DNA of 64,000 nucleotides from assembly GCF_004792655.1 (NCBI RefSeq), contig NZ_SRZC01000003.1, positions 1-64,000 on the forward strand, in the 5' to 3' direction. The translations under genes were made by a program, and so were the position numbers. Position 1 is the stretch's first letter; each line of letters opens with the position of its first letter. Origin of the DNA: Palleniella muris. GTDB lineage: Bacteria > Bacteroidota > Bacteroidia > Bacteroidales > Bacteroidaceae. The notes below the pieces were generated by a model. The model made no database searches and had not been told where the DNA came from. It was given only the letters and a program-made list of their open reading frames with translations. Positions 9,201-17,827 of this stretch are shown one piece after another.

Positions 9201-10502
9201 GATGTCAAGGCTGAGCATTTGCTATGCTATGATTTTCCAACACTGGATGGTTCTACCTTCTGTGGGCGTGTTGTTGGAACCGGCAACTGTAAGATAACGG
9301 GACGATCCGGTGAGATAGTGTTTGACATTGATGCTTATCCGGAGGAGACATCGGAATTCACATATAATGTATCGTCACCGGATGCATTGCAGAATCAGTC
9401 ATTCATAACTTGGAAATCCAAGGAAGAAAAAGGCAATATCATGCAACAAGACAGCACATTGTCTGCTACTATAGAGCAGAAGCATCAATTGTCTACAAAT
9501 ATCCGCATGAATTTTCTGGTCCATATTACACCTGAAAGTACAATTCAGCTGCTTATGGACCAACGGACGGGAGACTATATAAAGTTGAATGGTTCAGGAG
9601 ATTTGCGTGCAACATATTTCAATAAGGGCGGATTGCATATTTTTGGAAACTATAATGTTGAGGATGGAGAATACAAGATGACAATACAAAAAGTGCTGTC
9701 AAAGAATTTCACTTTCCTTCCAGGTAGCTCTATATCTTTTGGTGGAGAACCATTCCAGGCATTGGTCAATCTGAAAGCGCAATATATAGTCCCTTCCGTG
9801 CCCTTGTCAGATTTGAATATTGGAAATTCGTTTAAGAACAACTCTGTCCGCGTAAACTGTCTTATGAACATTACAGGCACAGCAGAGCATCCGATGGTGG
9901 ATTTTGACTTGAATCTTCCACAGGCAAGTGCTGACATACAGCAGATGATAACATCAATCATTGATTCTGAACAGGAACGTAATCAGCAGGTTGTCTACCT
10001 TCTCTCGATAGGCAGGTTCTACTCTGACAATACAAATGCATCATCTGACCCTGCAGCCATGTCGCAAGGCTCATTGGCTATGCAGTCTTTTCTGTCTGGT
10101 ACGGTTTCGCAACAGATTAACAATATTATATCAGACATGGTGCTGAAAAACAGTGATTGGAATTTCGGTGCAAATATATCTCCCGGTGATGAAGGAATGA
10201 ATAATGCCGAGTATGAGGGGCTTGTCTCAGGTAGGATGTTTAATAACCGTCTGCAGATTAATGGTCAGTTCGGATATCGTGACAACAAGAATGCTACGAC
10301 ATCATTCATTGGTGATTTTGATGTCCGTTATCTGCTCTTCCCAAATGGCAATCTGTCTGTACGTGTATACAATCAGACAACCGACAGGTATTTCACAAAA
10401 TCAAGTCTCAATACCCAAGGTCTTGGAATAGAGTTCAAACATGATTTCAACTCTTTCATTCCCGGATTTTTGCGAAAGAAGAAAAAAAGTATTTTGAAAT
10501 AA
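6213..10502 (+). CDS. TamB-like translocation and assembly module protein
   Basis: Very large (1429 aa from this start) beta-rich protein of the TamB/AsmA-like class, which spans the periplasm and is thought to help phospholipid transport or outer-membrane protein assembly. The C-terminal part, from about residue 1100, resembles the TamB (DUF490) domain, including a GSGDLRATYFNKG segment and a terminal beta-strand region. The first in-frame ATG, GTG or TTG is this GTG at 6213. The frame stays open upstream to a stop at 6075-6077, and residues encoded at about 6135-6212 form a basic stretch plus a hydrophobic helix, exactly the signal anchor expected for TamB. The true start is therefore probably upstream at a non-standard codon, or there is a frameshift. 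clpC follows 15 bp after the stop. Confidence 0.85.
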   Translation: MLLNIPTVQRLSASEVSKALSEKLGTQVKVSNLNLCFLNRIIIDNVLIQDRQKKEMLACHRISAKIDVLPLLKGKISISSAQIFGMHLALYRQNGSSPLNCQFVIDSLASKDTTKHTPLDLHIASLVIRNSSVNYDRNDMAHKVGFDVNHVALDKISGHIMLYALTDDSLSVKMKKLSFDELNSKLSLKNLSFVADANKHRCSINDFNLRTAESDITLNAMANYKGNRIQSFHVVSKNSYVGLKDAACFEQRLSKFDSKILFDVNIDGKDKSLNIHELTIRTSDNDFMFKSHGNVVSRTSVFKALPKPETLTFNLHSDIHASTGFVSDVMSVFGADSPILGRLGTIDYSATAEGNYGKYILTGDLATGVGILSHKLSYADKFITADISTPQDFRLGYLLNTRALGNVKFAMDADAIVAKNPKTGKFTLHAMDSKVNIPYVIANGYEYRNVKLESKLNNGRAEMFFDIADMNANGNVRFVASDASSLLEGKPKELCDIEMTAEVAHLNPYALGILTADTIPHGPLSFTFQASTTNVGYGHTEIKFESDFANAFAEGEFDPFTIQQTFTNLVAKRLPTLPGMPMYKATNNRIELDASVTDMKRFGEILGVNFLSQEPLTLVGYVNEPMKSADISISAPQLEFSGRKFADTRLHVYSLSDTLYVSGGTSRVESDGTNFLLSLQGKVADNRLLTAIDFDNGRERRMCGTVNTNSQFFRGLDGKPVVNVSVLPSEIQMGDSLWNLRSSDIVYTAYDLSVDNFVLEHGLQCIKIDGAATRSMEDSLVVDMQGVDVAYIMNLIDFHSVEFGGFVTGKAVVKSLFSTPTAYSDIDVQDFRFQYGRMGILTCHAKWDNELGQININAVCNDDNVTPEVDGRLGIDGYISLKNNYIDLGMKAENTRFEFLQSFCESFMKDVKVYGTGDIRLYGPLNKINLTGDAVVNGSTVITPLNTEYTLKNDTVHFVPNDIRFADCVFYDKYGNRGAISGGLHHKNLGKMTFDLDVKAEHLLCYDFPTLDGSTFCGRVVGTGNCKITGRSGEIVFDIDAYPEETSEFTYNVSSPDALQNQSFITWKSKEEKGNIMQQDSTLSATIEQKHQLSTNIRMNFLVHITPESTIQLLMDQRTGDYIKLNGSGDLRATYFNKGGLHIFGNYNVEDGEYKMTIQKVLSKNFTFLPGSSISFGGEPFQALVNLKAQYIVPSVPLSDLNIGNSFKNNSVRVNCLMNITGTAEHPMVDFDLNLPQASADIQQMITSIIDSEQERNQQVVYLLSIGRFYSDNTNASSDPAAMSQGSLAMQSFLSGTVSQQINNIISDMVLKNSDWNFGANISPGDEGMNNAEYEGLVSGRMFNNRLQINGQFGYRDNKNATTSFIGDFDVRYLLFPNGNLSVRVYNQTTDRYFTKSSLNTQGLGIEFKHDFNSFIPGFLRKKKKSILK

Positions 10503-10517
10503 ATAGAATTAGAGAAT

Positions 10518-12674
10518 ATGATAGAACAAGAGTTTGACCCTATAGATGATGACCGTAATGATGAAGGAAAAGACCCTGCAGAGGAAATGGCAAGAGAGAT
10601 GCGTGAGATGTTCCAACAAGCATCACGCGCACTTCATAATTCTTTTGCAAATGCTGCACGTCGTGAACGTGCAGAGGAATCTTTGATGATAGGGCGTCCC
10701 GGTAATACCAAGACTCCATTTCTTGATAAGTACAGTCATGACCTGACCAAATCGGCAGCAGAACATAAACTTGACCCTGTTGTCGGTAGGGATAAAGAGG
10801 TGTATCGTCTTGTTGAAATCTTGGGTAGAAGAAAAAAGAACAACCCTGTCCTGATTGGTGACCCCGGTGTCGGTAAAAGTGCTATTGTTGAAGGACTTGC
10901 ACAGCAGATAGCAGAAGGAACATCCTCCCCGGTGTTGCGTGGCAAAAGGATACTTTCCCTTGACCTTACAAGTGTGGTTGCAGGAACCCAGTACCGTGGT
11001 GATTTCGAGAAACGTATGAAGGAGATTATTTCCGAATTGGAGCAGAGTCCTGATGTTATTGTTTTCATTGATGAGATACATACTTTAATGGGAGCCGGTT
11101 CGGCGTCAGGAACAATGGATGCGGCAAATATCCTGAAGCCGGCTCTTGCAAGAGGTACGGTGCAGTGCATTGGCGCCACGACGCTTGATGAATACAGGAA
11201 ATCCATTGAGAAAGATGGTGCTTTAGAGCGTCGTTTTCAGAAGATTATTGTCAATCCCACTTCTGAGGAAGAGACAATTAAAATATTGGAGAATATCAAG
11301 GCGCGCTACCAGCAGTATCATCATGTGATATATCCACAGGAAGTTGTACGTGCTTGTGTTGTGCAGACTCAACGCTACATTACTGACCGTGTGTTTCCAG
11401 ACAAAGCTATTGACGCTCTTGACGAGGTCGGTTCACGTGTACATCTCCGTACTGCTGTCATATCACCAAAGCAGAGAAACCTTGAGAATGAACTTGCAGA
11501 AGTGCGCCAGAAGAAGAAGTCTGCTGTTGTGCAGCAGAATTTTGAACTTGCCGCTGCCTTGCGCGACAGGCAGGAAGAGTTAGAGCGCCGGCTTCTTCAG
11601 TTACAGACTTATGGTGATGACGATACCACGGATTATGTAACTGTGACGGAGAAAGATGTCTGTGAGGTCGTATCGTTGATATCCGGTGTTCCAGTGTCTC
11701 AGATAAGTGAAGGAGACAATATCCGTTTGCGTAGATTAGGAGATATCCTCAAAGGCAGTGTCATCGGTCAGGATAAGGCAGTGGAAACTTGTGTACGTGC
11801 CATTCGCCGTAACAGTCTCGGATTGCGTTCACACAATCGTCCGATAGGCGCATTCCTGTTTCTGGGTCCTACAGGAGTAGGTAAGACATACCTTGCCCAA
11901 CAGTTGGCGAGAGAGGTGTTTGGCTCCGCAGGTTCTCTTATACGTGTTGATATGTCGGAATTCAATGAATCGTTCAACACCTCTCGGCTTGTTGGAGCTC
12001 CTCCCGGATATGTCGGATATGACGAAGGCGGCCAATTGACAGAACGTGTACGCCGACATCCGTATTCCGTTGTCCTTCTTGATGAGATAGAGAAAGCTCA
12101 CCAGAATATTTTCAACCTGCTTCTTCAGGTGCTTGATGAAGGCAGGCTGACTGACGGCAACGGACGGTTGATAGATTTCCGTAACACCATAGTTATAATG
12201 ACCTCAAATGCCGGCACACGTCAGCTGAAGGAATTCTCACGGGGAATAGGATTCGGCGCTGTAGCATCGGACGGGAATATCAATAGTGACTATGCGCGTT
12301 CAATCATTGAGAAGGCATTGAAAAAACAATTTGCTCCGGAATTTTTGAACCGTCTGGATGAGATTGTCATGTTCGACCAACTTTCACTTGAATCCATAAA
12401 GCAGATTATCGACATAGAGATGAAAGACCTTTATAATCGTGTTGCAGAATTAGGCTACAAACTCAAAATGTCCGATAAGGCGAAAGAATTTGTTGCAGAG
12501 AAAGGCTATGATGTACAGTATGGCGCCCGTCCTTTGAAACGTGCTGTCCGGCAGTATGTTGAGGATGAGCTATGCAATCTTCTTCTTGACAACAGACTGC
12601 AACAAGGATGTGTTATCAAAGTTGGAAAGCCGAAGACGGCAAAGAATTTGGTTTTCACTGTATCTGACAAATAA
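10518..12674 (+). CDS. ClpC-type AAA+ unfoldase lacking the N domain
   Basis: ATP-dependent protein unfoldase that would feed substrates to ClpP. The 718-aa product has two AAA+ modules: Walker A GDPGVGKS at 114-121 with Walker B around 180-185, and Walker A GPTGVGKT at 450-457 with Walker B around 518-523. A short coiled-coil M domain of ClpC type (about 320-362) lies between them. IGFG at 577-580 is the loop expected to dock on ClpP. The usual N-terminal double Clp_N domain (about 145 aa) is missing and replaced by roughly 65 acidic and helical residues. Only 15 bp separate the start from the upstream gene, so the domain has not been missed by start choice. ClpB is less likely because its long M domain is absent. 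Confidence 0.9.
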   Translation: MIEQEFDPIDDDRNDEGKDPAEEMAREMREMFQQASRALHNSFANAARRERAEESLMIGRPGNTKTPFLDKYSHDLTKSAAEHKLDPVVGRDKEVYRLVEILGRRKKNNPVLIGDPGVGKSAIVEGLAQQIAEGTSSPVLRGKRILSLDLTSVVAGTQYRGDFEKRMKEIISELEQSPDVIVFIDEIHTLMGAGSASGTMDAANILKPALARGTVQCIGATTLDEYRKSIEKDGALERRFQKIIVNPTSEEETIKILENIKARYQQYHHVIYPQEVVRACVVQTQRYITDRVFPDKAIDALDEVGSRVHLRTAVISPKQRNLENELAEVRQKKKSAVVQQNFELAAALRDRQEELERRLLQLQTYGDDDTTDYVTVTEKDVCEVVSLISGVPVSQISEGDNIRLRRLGDILKGSVIGQDKAVETCVRAIRRNSLGLRSHNRPIGAFLFLGPTGVGKTYLAQQLAREVFGSAGSLIRVDMSEFNESFNTSRLVGAPPGYVGYDEGGQLTERVRRHPYSVVLLDEIEKAHQNIFNLLLQVLDEGRLTDGNGRLIDFRNTIVIMTSNAGTRQLKEFSRGIGFGAVASDGNINSDYARSIIEKALKKQFAPEFLNRLDEIVMFDQLSLESIKQIIDIEMKDLYNRVAELGYKLKMSDKAKEFVAEKGYDVQYGARPLKRAVRQYVEDELCNLLLDNRLQQGCVIKVGKPKTAKNLVFTVSDK

Positions 12675-12682
12675 TATTATCG

Positions 12683-13489
12683 ATGATTAGCAAAGCAAAG
12701 ATAAAGTTCATCCGTACTCTTGAGAACAAGAAAGCAAGAAGGGATGAAGGGCTTTTTGTTGCAGAAGGACCAAAGGTTGTCGGAGATTTGATGAAAGTCG
12801 CATCTCCTAAAATCATTGTTGCCACAGAGCAATGGCTGGGGGAGGAGAGCAAATCCTCTATAGACAAGAATACAGAAATATACACTGTCACATCTGACGA
12901 ACTGCGGAAAGTCTCCTTCTTGCAGCATCCACAACAGGTTCTGGCCGTTTTTGAGCAGAATTTTTTAACAGAGAATAAAGATGAAGGATTGTCATTTCTC
13001 AATCCCAATAATGAAGACTGTCTTGTTCTTGGGCTTGATTCTGTTCAGGACCCGGGTAATCTTGGAACCATTATCCGTATTGCCGACTGGTTTGGCATAG
13101 AGCGGATAATCTGTTCCCCTGATACAGTGGACGTATGGAATCCAAAGGTTGTTCAGGCTACCATGGGCAGTATAGCAAGGGTGAAAGTTACTTACCGTAA
13201 TCTCCATGATGTACTTGATGAAATAGAGGTGTATAACAGTTCTCTCTCATCTGAAAAGCCATTCCCTGTTTATGGAACATTGCTTGATGGAAAAGATATA
13301 ACGACACAACCGTTGGAAAACTACGGTCTGGTCATTATGGGCAATGAAGGAAATGGCATTTCTCCTGACATAGCTGCAAGAGTGAGCCATAAACTATTAA
13401 TACCGAATTACCCAAAGGGTAGGGAGACAGCCGACTCTCTCAATGTTGCCATAGCAACGGCTATAACTTGTTTCGCTCTAAGAAGATAA
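12683..13489 (+). CDS. SpoU/TrmH-family RNA 2'-O-methyltransferase
   Basis: S-adenosylmethionine-dependent methyltransferase of the SPOUT class, acting on rRNA or tRNA ribose. The 268-aa product has an N-terminal substrate-binding domain (about residues 1-95). It then has the three SpoU motifs: DSVQDPGNLGTIIR (about 119-132), IMGNEGNGIS (about 217-226) and the knot segment with the SLNVAIA motif (about 250-256). It starts 8 bp after the clpC stop and is probably co-transcribed. It resembles RlmB-like proteins, but the exact target nucleotide cannot be read from sequence. Confidence 0.9.
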   Translation: MISKAKIKFIRTLENKKARRDEGLFVAEGPKVVGDLMKVASPKIIVATEQWLGEESKSSIDKNTEIYTVTSDELRKVSFLQHPQQVLAVFEQNFLTENKDEGLSFLNPNNEDCLVLGLDSVQDPGNLGTIIRIADWFGIERIICSPDTVDVWNPKVVQATMGSIARVKVTYRNLHDVLDEIEVYNSSLSSEKPFPVYGTLLDGKDITTQPLENYGLVIMGNEGNGISPDIAARVSHKLLIPNYPKGRETADSLNVAIATAITCFALRR

Positions 13490-13503
13490 GGAGCAACATG
13501 TAT

Positions 13504-14247
13504 TTAATCTCTGTCATTGAGGACCGGGAATTTCTTTCTAAAAGAATCCTGCTTCTCCAGATCTATGTCAAAAGTCATTGCTGTAGCACGGTTGTCATCA
13601 CAGGAGACCATAATGCGTCCGTAGGCGTCATAAGCTTCAGAACTACCGTTGTATTTGCATGTTAGGTCAATGCCAATGCGATTCACGCCTATCACATAGC
13701 ATTGATTTTCAATAGCGCGGGCACAGAGGAGGGTATGCCATACATGTATTCGGCTTTCAGGCCATGAGGCAACGTAAATAATGGCATCATAGTCATTATT
13801 GTTTCTGGAGAAACAAGGAAAACGTAGGTCATAGCATATTTGTAGCAGGAAGCGGACACCTCGCCATGTGGCAATTACGCGTTTGTCGCCAGCTGTATAG
13901 GAATGGTGTTCATTCCCGTATGTGAACAGATGACGTTTATCATAATGCTGTGGTTCATTGTCAGGTGTAACGAAGTAGAACCTGTTATAGAAATGCTCGT
14001 TTTCGTATACAGCAATGCTTCCGCAGACGGCTGCGTCAAGTTCTTTTGACATTTTAATCATCCATGCTAAAGACTTGCCATCAGACTCGGCTATGTTTTC
14101 AGGATGTGTTGCAAAACCAGTACTCCACATTTCCGGAAGTATGTATATATCTGATTTTGGAGCATTATGTATGGCTTGTTCTGCTGCTTTTTGATTGGCA
14201 GCAGAATCAGCCCACTTTATGTCCATTTGTATCAGTGTCGCTTTCAT
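13504..14247 (-). CDS. Nitrilase-superfamily omega-amidase
   Basis: Cytoplasmic carbon-nitrogen hydrolase, probably an omega-amidase acting on alpha-ketoglutaramate or ketosuccinamate made by transaminases. The 247-aa product keeps the catalytic triad Glu39 (LPEMW), Lys104 (YDKRHLF) and Cys138 (LQICYDLRFP). The flanking residues resemble the YafV/Nit2 branch. It is the last gene of a leftward set behind the phosphohexomutase and DUF4924 genes and converges on the RNA methyltransferase gene with only 14 bp between stops. Confidence 0.88.
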   Translation of the reverse strand: MKATLIQMDIKWADSAANQKAAEQAIHNAPKSDIYILPEMWSTGFATHPENIAESDGKSLAWMIKMSKELDAAVCGSIAVYENEHFYNRFYFVTPDNEPQHYDKRHLFTYGNEHHSYTAGDKRVIATWRGVRFLLQICYDLRFPCFSRNNNDYDAIIYVASWPESRIHVWHTLLCARAIENQCYVIGVNRIGIDLTCKYNGSSEAYDAYGRIMVSCDDNRATAMTFDIDLEKQDSFRKKFPVLNDRD

Positions 14248-14272
14248 CTTGTTAAGAGTTTGTGTGAAAGTC

Positions 14273-14821
14273 CTATGACATTAGTCTCATTCTGTAGCCA
14301 AGGCGGAACAGTTCCGTGGCAGCACCAAGACAATACATTTCTTTCAGTGTGCGAAGGTATGCATGGAAAGCCATTGGTGTTCCCGGCTCAATGTTTTCTT
14401 TCCTCAGCATGTCCAATGCTGTTTGTGAGCAGTTGCCGACAATCTTTTCCACAGCGTTGTATTTCTCTTCTTTAAGATTGAGGACTTTTTCACGTATAGC
14501 CTCATCCATGAGGTCATAACCGCGGAGTGAGCGCAGGTAAGTGTACAGATTACCTTTGCTGAGAGCTTTTTCCCAATCCTTGTCCCAAAGATGTGCGACA
14601 GCCATACCGACATACATCATCCAGCCAAGAGAGACTAAAGGATAGTTCTGAAATTCACGTATTCCGTCGGGTAGGTATTCCATAGCAATACTTTCCCATT
14701 GGCTGTCGATGTCCGGCATGTCCGGCATGCGTTCGTCAATGAGATTATCTCTTAAAAGAAGAAGGTATACAGCCTTGTGTATACCCCCTTCAAATTTATC
14801 TAAATACTCTTTGTTTTCCAT
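14273..14821 (-). CDS. DUF4924 family protein
   Basis: Conserved Bacteroidota protein of unknown function. The 182-aa product is predicted soluble and mostly helical. It has a central conserved region around residues 60-105 with the segment PLVSLGWMMYVGMAVAHLWD, and no signal peptide. It lies 9 bp after the phosphohexomutase gene and 25 bp before the omega-amidase gene, so all three are likely one transcript. No catalytic motif is recognised. Confidence 0.75.
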   Translation of the reverse strand: MENKEYLDKFEGGIHKAVYLLLLRDNLIDERMPDMPDIDSQWESIAMEYLPDGIREFQNYPLVSLGWMMYVGMAVAHLWDKDWEKALSKGNLYTYLRSLRGYDLMDEAIREKVLNLKEEKYNAVEKIVGNCSQTALDMLRKENIEPGTPMAFHAYLRTLKEMYCLGAATELFRLGYRMRLMS

Positions 14822-14830
14822 TCTGTAGGA

Positions 14831-16573
14831 TTAAAGACCAAGAGCTTTTTTTATTTCCTCAACGCGAGCGTCAGCCTTTGCTGTTGCTGCATTGTAGTCA
14901 CCATCAAATTCTCCGGGAACAGGAACTTCACAGTAGAACTTAATCTTTGGCTCTGTGCCTGAAGGGCGTACGGAAACTTTCAGACCGTCTTCTGTGAACC
15001 ACTGAAGAACATTGGATGTAGCAGGCATTTCAAAGTCTTTCTCCACACCATTATCATTCATCTTCAATGTCTTGTAGTCTTTAGTCAGAATAACCTTAGA
15101 ACCAGCAATCTCTGTTGGAGGAGTCTGACGGAAATTCTCCATCATCTGTTTGATTTCGTCAGCACCTGACTTTCCCGGCTTAACTACATTGATAGTAGTT
15201 TCCTTCTGGAAACCATATTCCTTGTAGATGTCAAGAAGCAAGTCGAAGAGAGTCTTGCCCTGATCCTTTGCCCAAGCCGCAATCTCGCAGATGAGGCAGA
15301 TTGATGCAGGAGCATCCTTGTCACGCACTTTGTCATAAGGCAGGTAACCGAATGATTCCTCACCGCCACCAATGTATTTGCGCTTTCCTTCAAGTTCGCG
15401 GATGCGGTATGCTATCCACTTGAATCCGGTGTACTCGTCGAAGCACTCCACACCATTCTTCTTTGCAATCTTTGCAATCAGTTCTGATGTCACAATGGTC
15501 TTTACCATGAAATCAGAATCCTTGAGCTGTCCGAGAGCTTTCTTGTTCTTGATTGTGTACCAGTAGAACATGCACGCTGTCTGATTGCCGTTGAGAATCT
15601 GCCATTCACCTTGTCCGTTGCGGCAGACTATAGCGAGGCGGTCAGCGTCAGGGTCTGTTGCAACAACGAGGTCGGCATTGAGCTTTGTACCGAGCTTCAT
15701 ACCAAGAGTCATTGCTTCAGCATTCTCCGGGTTTGGTGAGACAACAGTTGGGAAATTGCCGTCGATGACCATCTGCTCCGGCACGACGTTGATGTTCTGG
15801 AATCCCCATGAGCGCAGGCACAGCGGAACAAGTACGCGTCCTGTACCGTGCATTGCAGAGTAGACGATGTTGAGGTCTTTGTTACGAAGGATAACATCCT
15901 GGTCGACCATACCTTCCTTGACAGCTGTCATATAGTCGAAATCCATCTCGCCACCGATGATTTTGATGAGGTCAGGATTAGCTTCAAACTTGACATCCTC
16001 TATCTTCACTTTGTTCACCTCTTCGATGATACCAGTGTCATGTGGTGAGAGGACCTGTGCTCCGTCTTCCCAGTAAGCCTTGTATCCGTTGTATTCTTTC
16101 GGATTGTGGGAAGCTGTTACATTTACACCGCACTGTGCGCCAAGCTGACGGATAGCGAAAGAAATTTCAGGAGTAGGGCGCAGGCTTTCAAAGAGGTAAA
16201 CCTTTATGCCGTTAGCTGAGAAAATTGCAGCGACAGTTTCTGCATATTCACGTCCGTTGTTACGACAGTCATGTCCTACAATAGCAGCAAGGTCAGTACG
16301 TCCCGGGAACGCCTTCAATACGTAATTTGCAAATCCCTGTGTCGCCATACCGACGATGTACTTGTTCATGCGGTTGGTTCCTACTCCCATGATGCCACGA
16401 AGTCCACCTGTTCCGAATTCCAAAGACTGGTAGAATGCATCGATGAGTGCTGTCGGGTCTTCAGCGTCAAGCAGTGCCTGAACCTCAGCGCGTGTTTGCT
16501 CGTCAAATGATGGTGACAGCCATTCCTGTGCTTTCTGACGGCACTGGGCTACGAGTTCTGTGTTGTTTGCCAT
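14831..16573 (-). CDS. Phosphoglucomutase/phosphomannomutase (alpha-D-phosphohexomutase)
   Basis: Interconverts hexose 1- and 6-phosphates and links glycolysis to nucleotide-sugar synthesis. The 580-aa product has the four-domain phosphohexomutase plan: the active-site TASHNP loop with phosphoserine Ser155, the Mg-binding DPDADR loop near 308-313, the sugar-specificity GGGEESFGY loop near 396-404, and the phosphate-binding RPSGTEPKIK loop near 537-546. The size and the long N-terminal segment match the PgcA-type enzymes of Firmicutes and Bacteroidota. Whether glucose or mannose phosphate is preferred cannot be decided. A full consensus promoter lies upstream. Confidence 0.93.
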   Translation of the reverse strand: MANNTELVAQCRQKAQEWLSPSFDEQTRAEVQALLDAEDPTALIDAFYQSLEFGTGGLRGIMGVGTNRMNKYIVGMATQGFANYVLKAFPGRTDLAAIVGHDCRNNGREYAETVAAIFSANGIKVYLFESLRPTPEISFAIRQLGAQCGVNVTASHNPKEYNGYKAYWEDGAQVLSPHDTGIIEEVNKVKIEDVKFEANPDLIKIIGGEMDFDYMTAVKEGMVDQDVILRNKDLNIVYSAMHGTGRVLVPLCLRSWGFQNINVVPEQMVIDGNFPTVVSPNPENAEAMTLGMKLGTKLNADLVVATDPDADRLAIVCRNGQGEWQILNGNQTACMFYWYTIKNKKALGQLKDSDFMVKTIVTSELIAKIAKKNGVECFDEYTGFKWIAYRIRELEGKRKYIGGGEESFGYLPYDKVRDKDAPASICLICEIAAWAKDQGKTLFDLLLDIYKEYGFQKETTINVVKPGKSGADEIKQMMENFRQTPPTEIAGSKVILTKDYKTLKMNDNGVEKDFEMPATSNVLQWFTEDGLKVSVRPSGTEPKIKFYCEVPVPGEFDGDYNAATAKADARVEEIKKALGL

Positions 16574-16622
16574 AGTTTTTAGGTTTTATATTAATTAATG
16601 AAATATTACTTTGATATTGCTA

Positions 16623-16654
16623 CAAAATTAATTATTTCTTTTGGAATGAGCAAA
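16623..16654 (-). promoter_or_regulatory. Consensus promoter of the phosphohexomutase operon
   Basis: On the - strand TTTG (complement of 16651-16654) is followed after exactly 20 bp by TAATTTTG (complement of 16623-16630). This matches both halves of the Bacteroidota sigma-ABfr-type promoter. The start codon at 16573 would be preceded by an untranslated leader of about 40 nt. Confidence 0.8.
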
Positions 16655-16670
16655 TTTTAATAGGAAAAGT

Positions 16671-16701
16671 TCTGTGATTCCCCAATTATTTATTAATTTT
16701 G
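16671..16701 (+). promoter_or_regulatory. Promoter upstream of rlmH
   Basis: TAATTTTG at 16694-16701 with a near-consensus TCTG at 16671-16674 at 19-bp spacing. It is divergent from the phosphohexomutase promoter and would give rlmH a leader of about 75 nt. Confidence 0.6.
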
Positions 16702-16783
16702 CAGCAGATAAACCGTATCGACGATTTGTTATAGGCATTGCTGTTTATGCGGATTGGTTCACGAATTACAGATAAAAAGATAT

Positions 16784-17254
16784 ATGAAAGCAGAACTTAT
16801 TCAGGTAGGAAAGACCGTCAATAAGAATTTCATTGCAGGCATCGGGGATTACGCCGAGCGCATTGGGCACTATATGCCTTTTGTGGTAACTACCATTCCA
16901 GAGTTGAAGAACACCAAATCACTCAGTGAGGAACAGCAGAAGGAGAAGGAGGCGGAAATGATTCTCAGAGCCGTACAATCTTCAGACGTTGTAGTTCTCT
17001 TGGACGAGCAAGGGACAATGTTTCGCTCTGTAGAGTTTGCCTCATGGCTTGAACGCCAGCAGCACACAGCACGCCGGCTGGTCTTTGTCATAGGAGGACC
17101 TTATGGCTTTGCCCGTTCCGTATATGACAGGGCAGATGCCAAGATTTCCCTTTCAAAAATGACGTTCTCCCACCAAATGGTTCGCCTCATATTCTGTGAA
17201 CAGCTATACAGAGCATGCACAATCATAAAAGGAGAGCCTTATCACCACGAATAA
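16784..17254 (+). CDS. rlmH: 23S rRNA pseudouridine-1915 N3-methyltransferase
   Basis: Small SPOUT methyltransferase that methylates pseudouridine 1915 in helix 69 of 23S rRNA on assembled ribosomes. With the ATG at 16784 the product is 156 aa, the usual RlmH size. An upstream TTG at 16754 in the same frame would add ten non-conserved residues and is not favoured. The SAM-knot motif FVIGGPYGF and the C-terminal LSKMTFSHQMVRLIFCEQLYRA region (split here as LSKMTFSHQMVR, then LIFCEQLYRA) are intact. Confidence 0.95.
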   Translation: MKAELIQVGKTVNKNFIAGIGDYAERIGHYMPFVVTTIPELKNTKSLSEEQQKEKEAEMILRAVQSSDVVVLLDEQGTMFRSVEFASWLERQQHTARRLVFVIGGPYGFARSVYDRADAKISLSKMTFSHQMVRLIFCEQLYRACTIIKGEPYHHE

Positions 17255-17272
17255 ATCAAAGCAATAACAAAT

Positions 17273-17812
17273 ATGGCAAATTTCATTGAAAAGACACTCG
17301 AACAAGGTGAGCGCATCATGTACAAAGGACGCTTGCATTGGTATTTTAATTTCCGCTATACACTATGGGGCATACTGTTGGTTGTTGTGGGACTGTTCTG
17401 CCTTGCGTATGCCGCAGGGAATGTCCTTGAGCCCGCAACTGTCAATCTTCTTGTAGTAGTGGGGATTGTTGCATGCGTATCAGGGTTAGGCTCAGTCTTC
17501 TTCGGTTATTTCCTAAGAGTGAAGACTGAGTTTGCCATTACTGACTCACGCTTCATACAGAAAGACGGAATCTTTAACATAAGACTGACAGAGATTCCTT
17601 TGTTCAAGATAGAGACTGTGAACTTTGAGCAGTCGTTCATGGAACGTATTGTAAATACCGGCTCGATAGAACTTGTAGGCAGTGGCGGAACAAACCATAA
17701 GGTCAGTTTTGTGCAGAATCCTCTCAAAGTGCGTAATCTCATAACTACATATATGAAAGAGGTGAATGCCGAAAAGCAGGATGTGGTTGCAGAAGGAACA
17801 ACGGCGGAATAA
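17273..17812 (+). CDS. Bacterial PH-domain membrane protein (YdbS-like)
   Basis: Small membrane protein of 179 aa with two adjacent hydrophobic segments (about residues 28-50 and 58-82). These are followed by a bacterial pleckstrin-homology-like beta domain (about 88-165). The pattern of an N-terminal alpha-hairpin in the membrane and a C-terminal bPH2 domain with the segment FAITDSRFIQKDGIF is typical of the YdbS/YdbT group. Function in the group is not settled. It starts 18 bp after rlmH. Confidence 0.75.
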   Translation: MANFIEKTLEQGERIMYKGRLHWYFNFRYTLWGILLVVVGLFCLAYAAGNVLEPATVNLLVVVGIVACVSGLGSVFFGYFLRVKTEFAITDSRFIQKDGIFNIRLTEIPLFKIETVNFEQSFMERIVNTGSIELVGSGGTNHKVSFVQNPLKVRNLITTYMKEVNAEKQDVVAEGTTAE

Positions 17813-17827
17813 TATCAATTTGCATCA

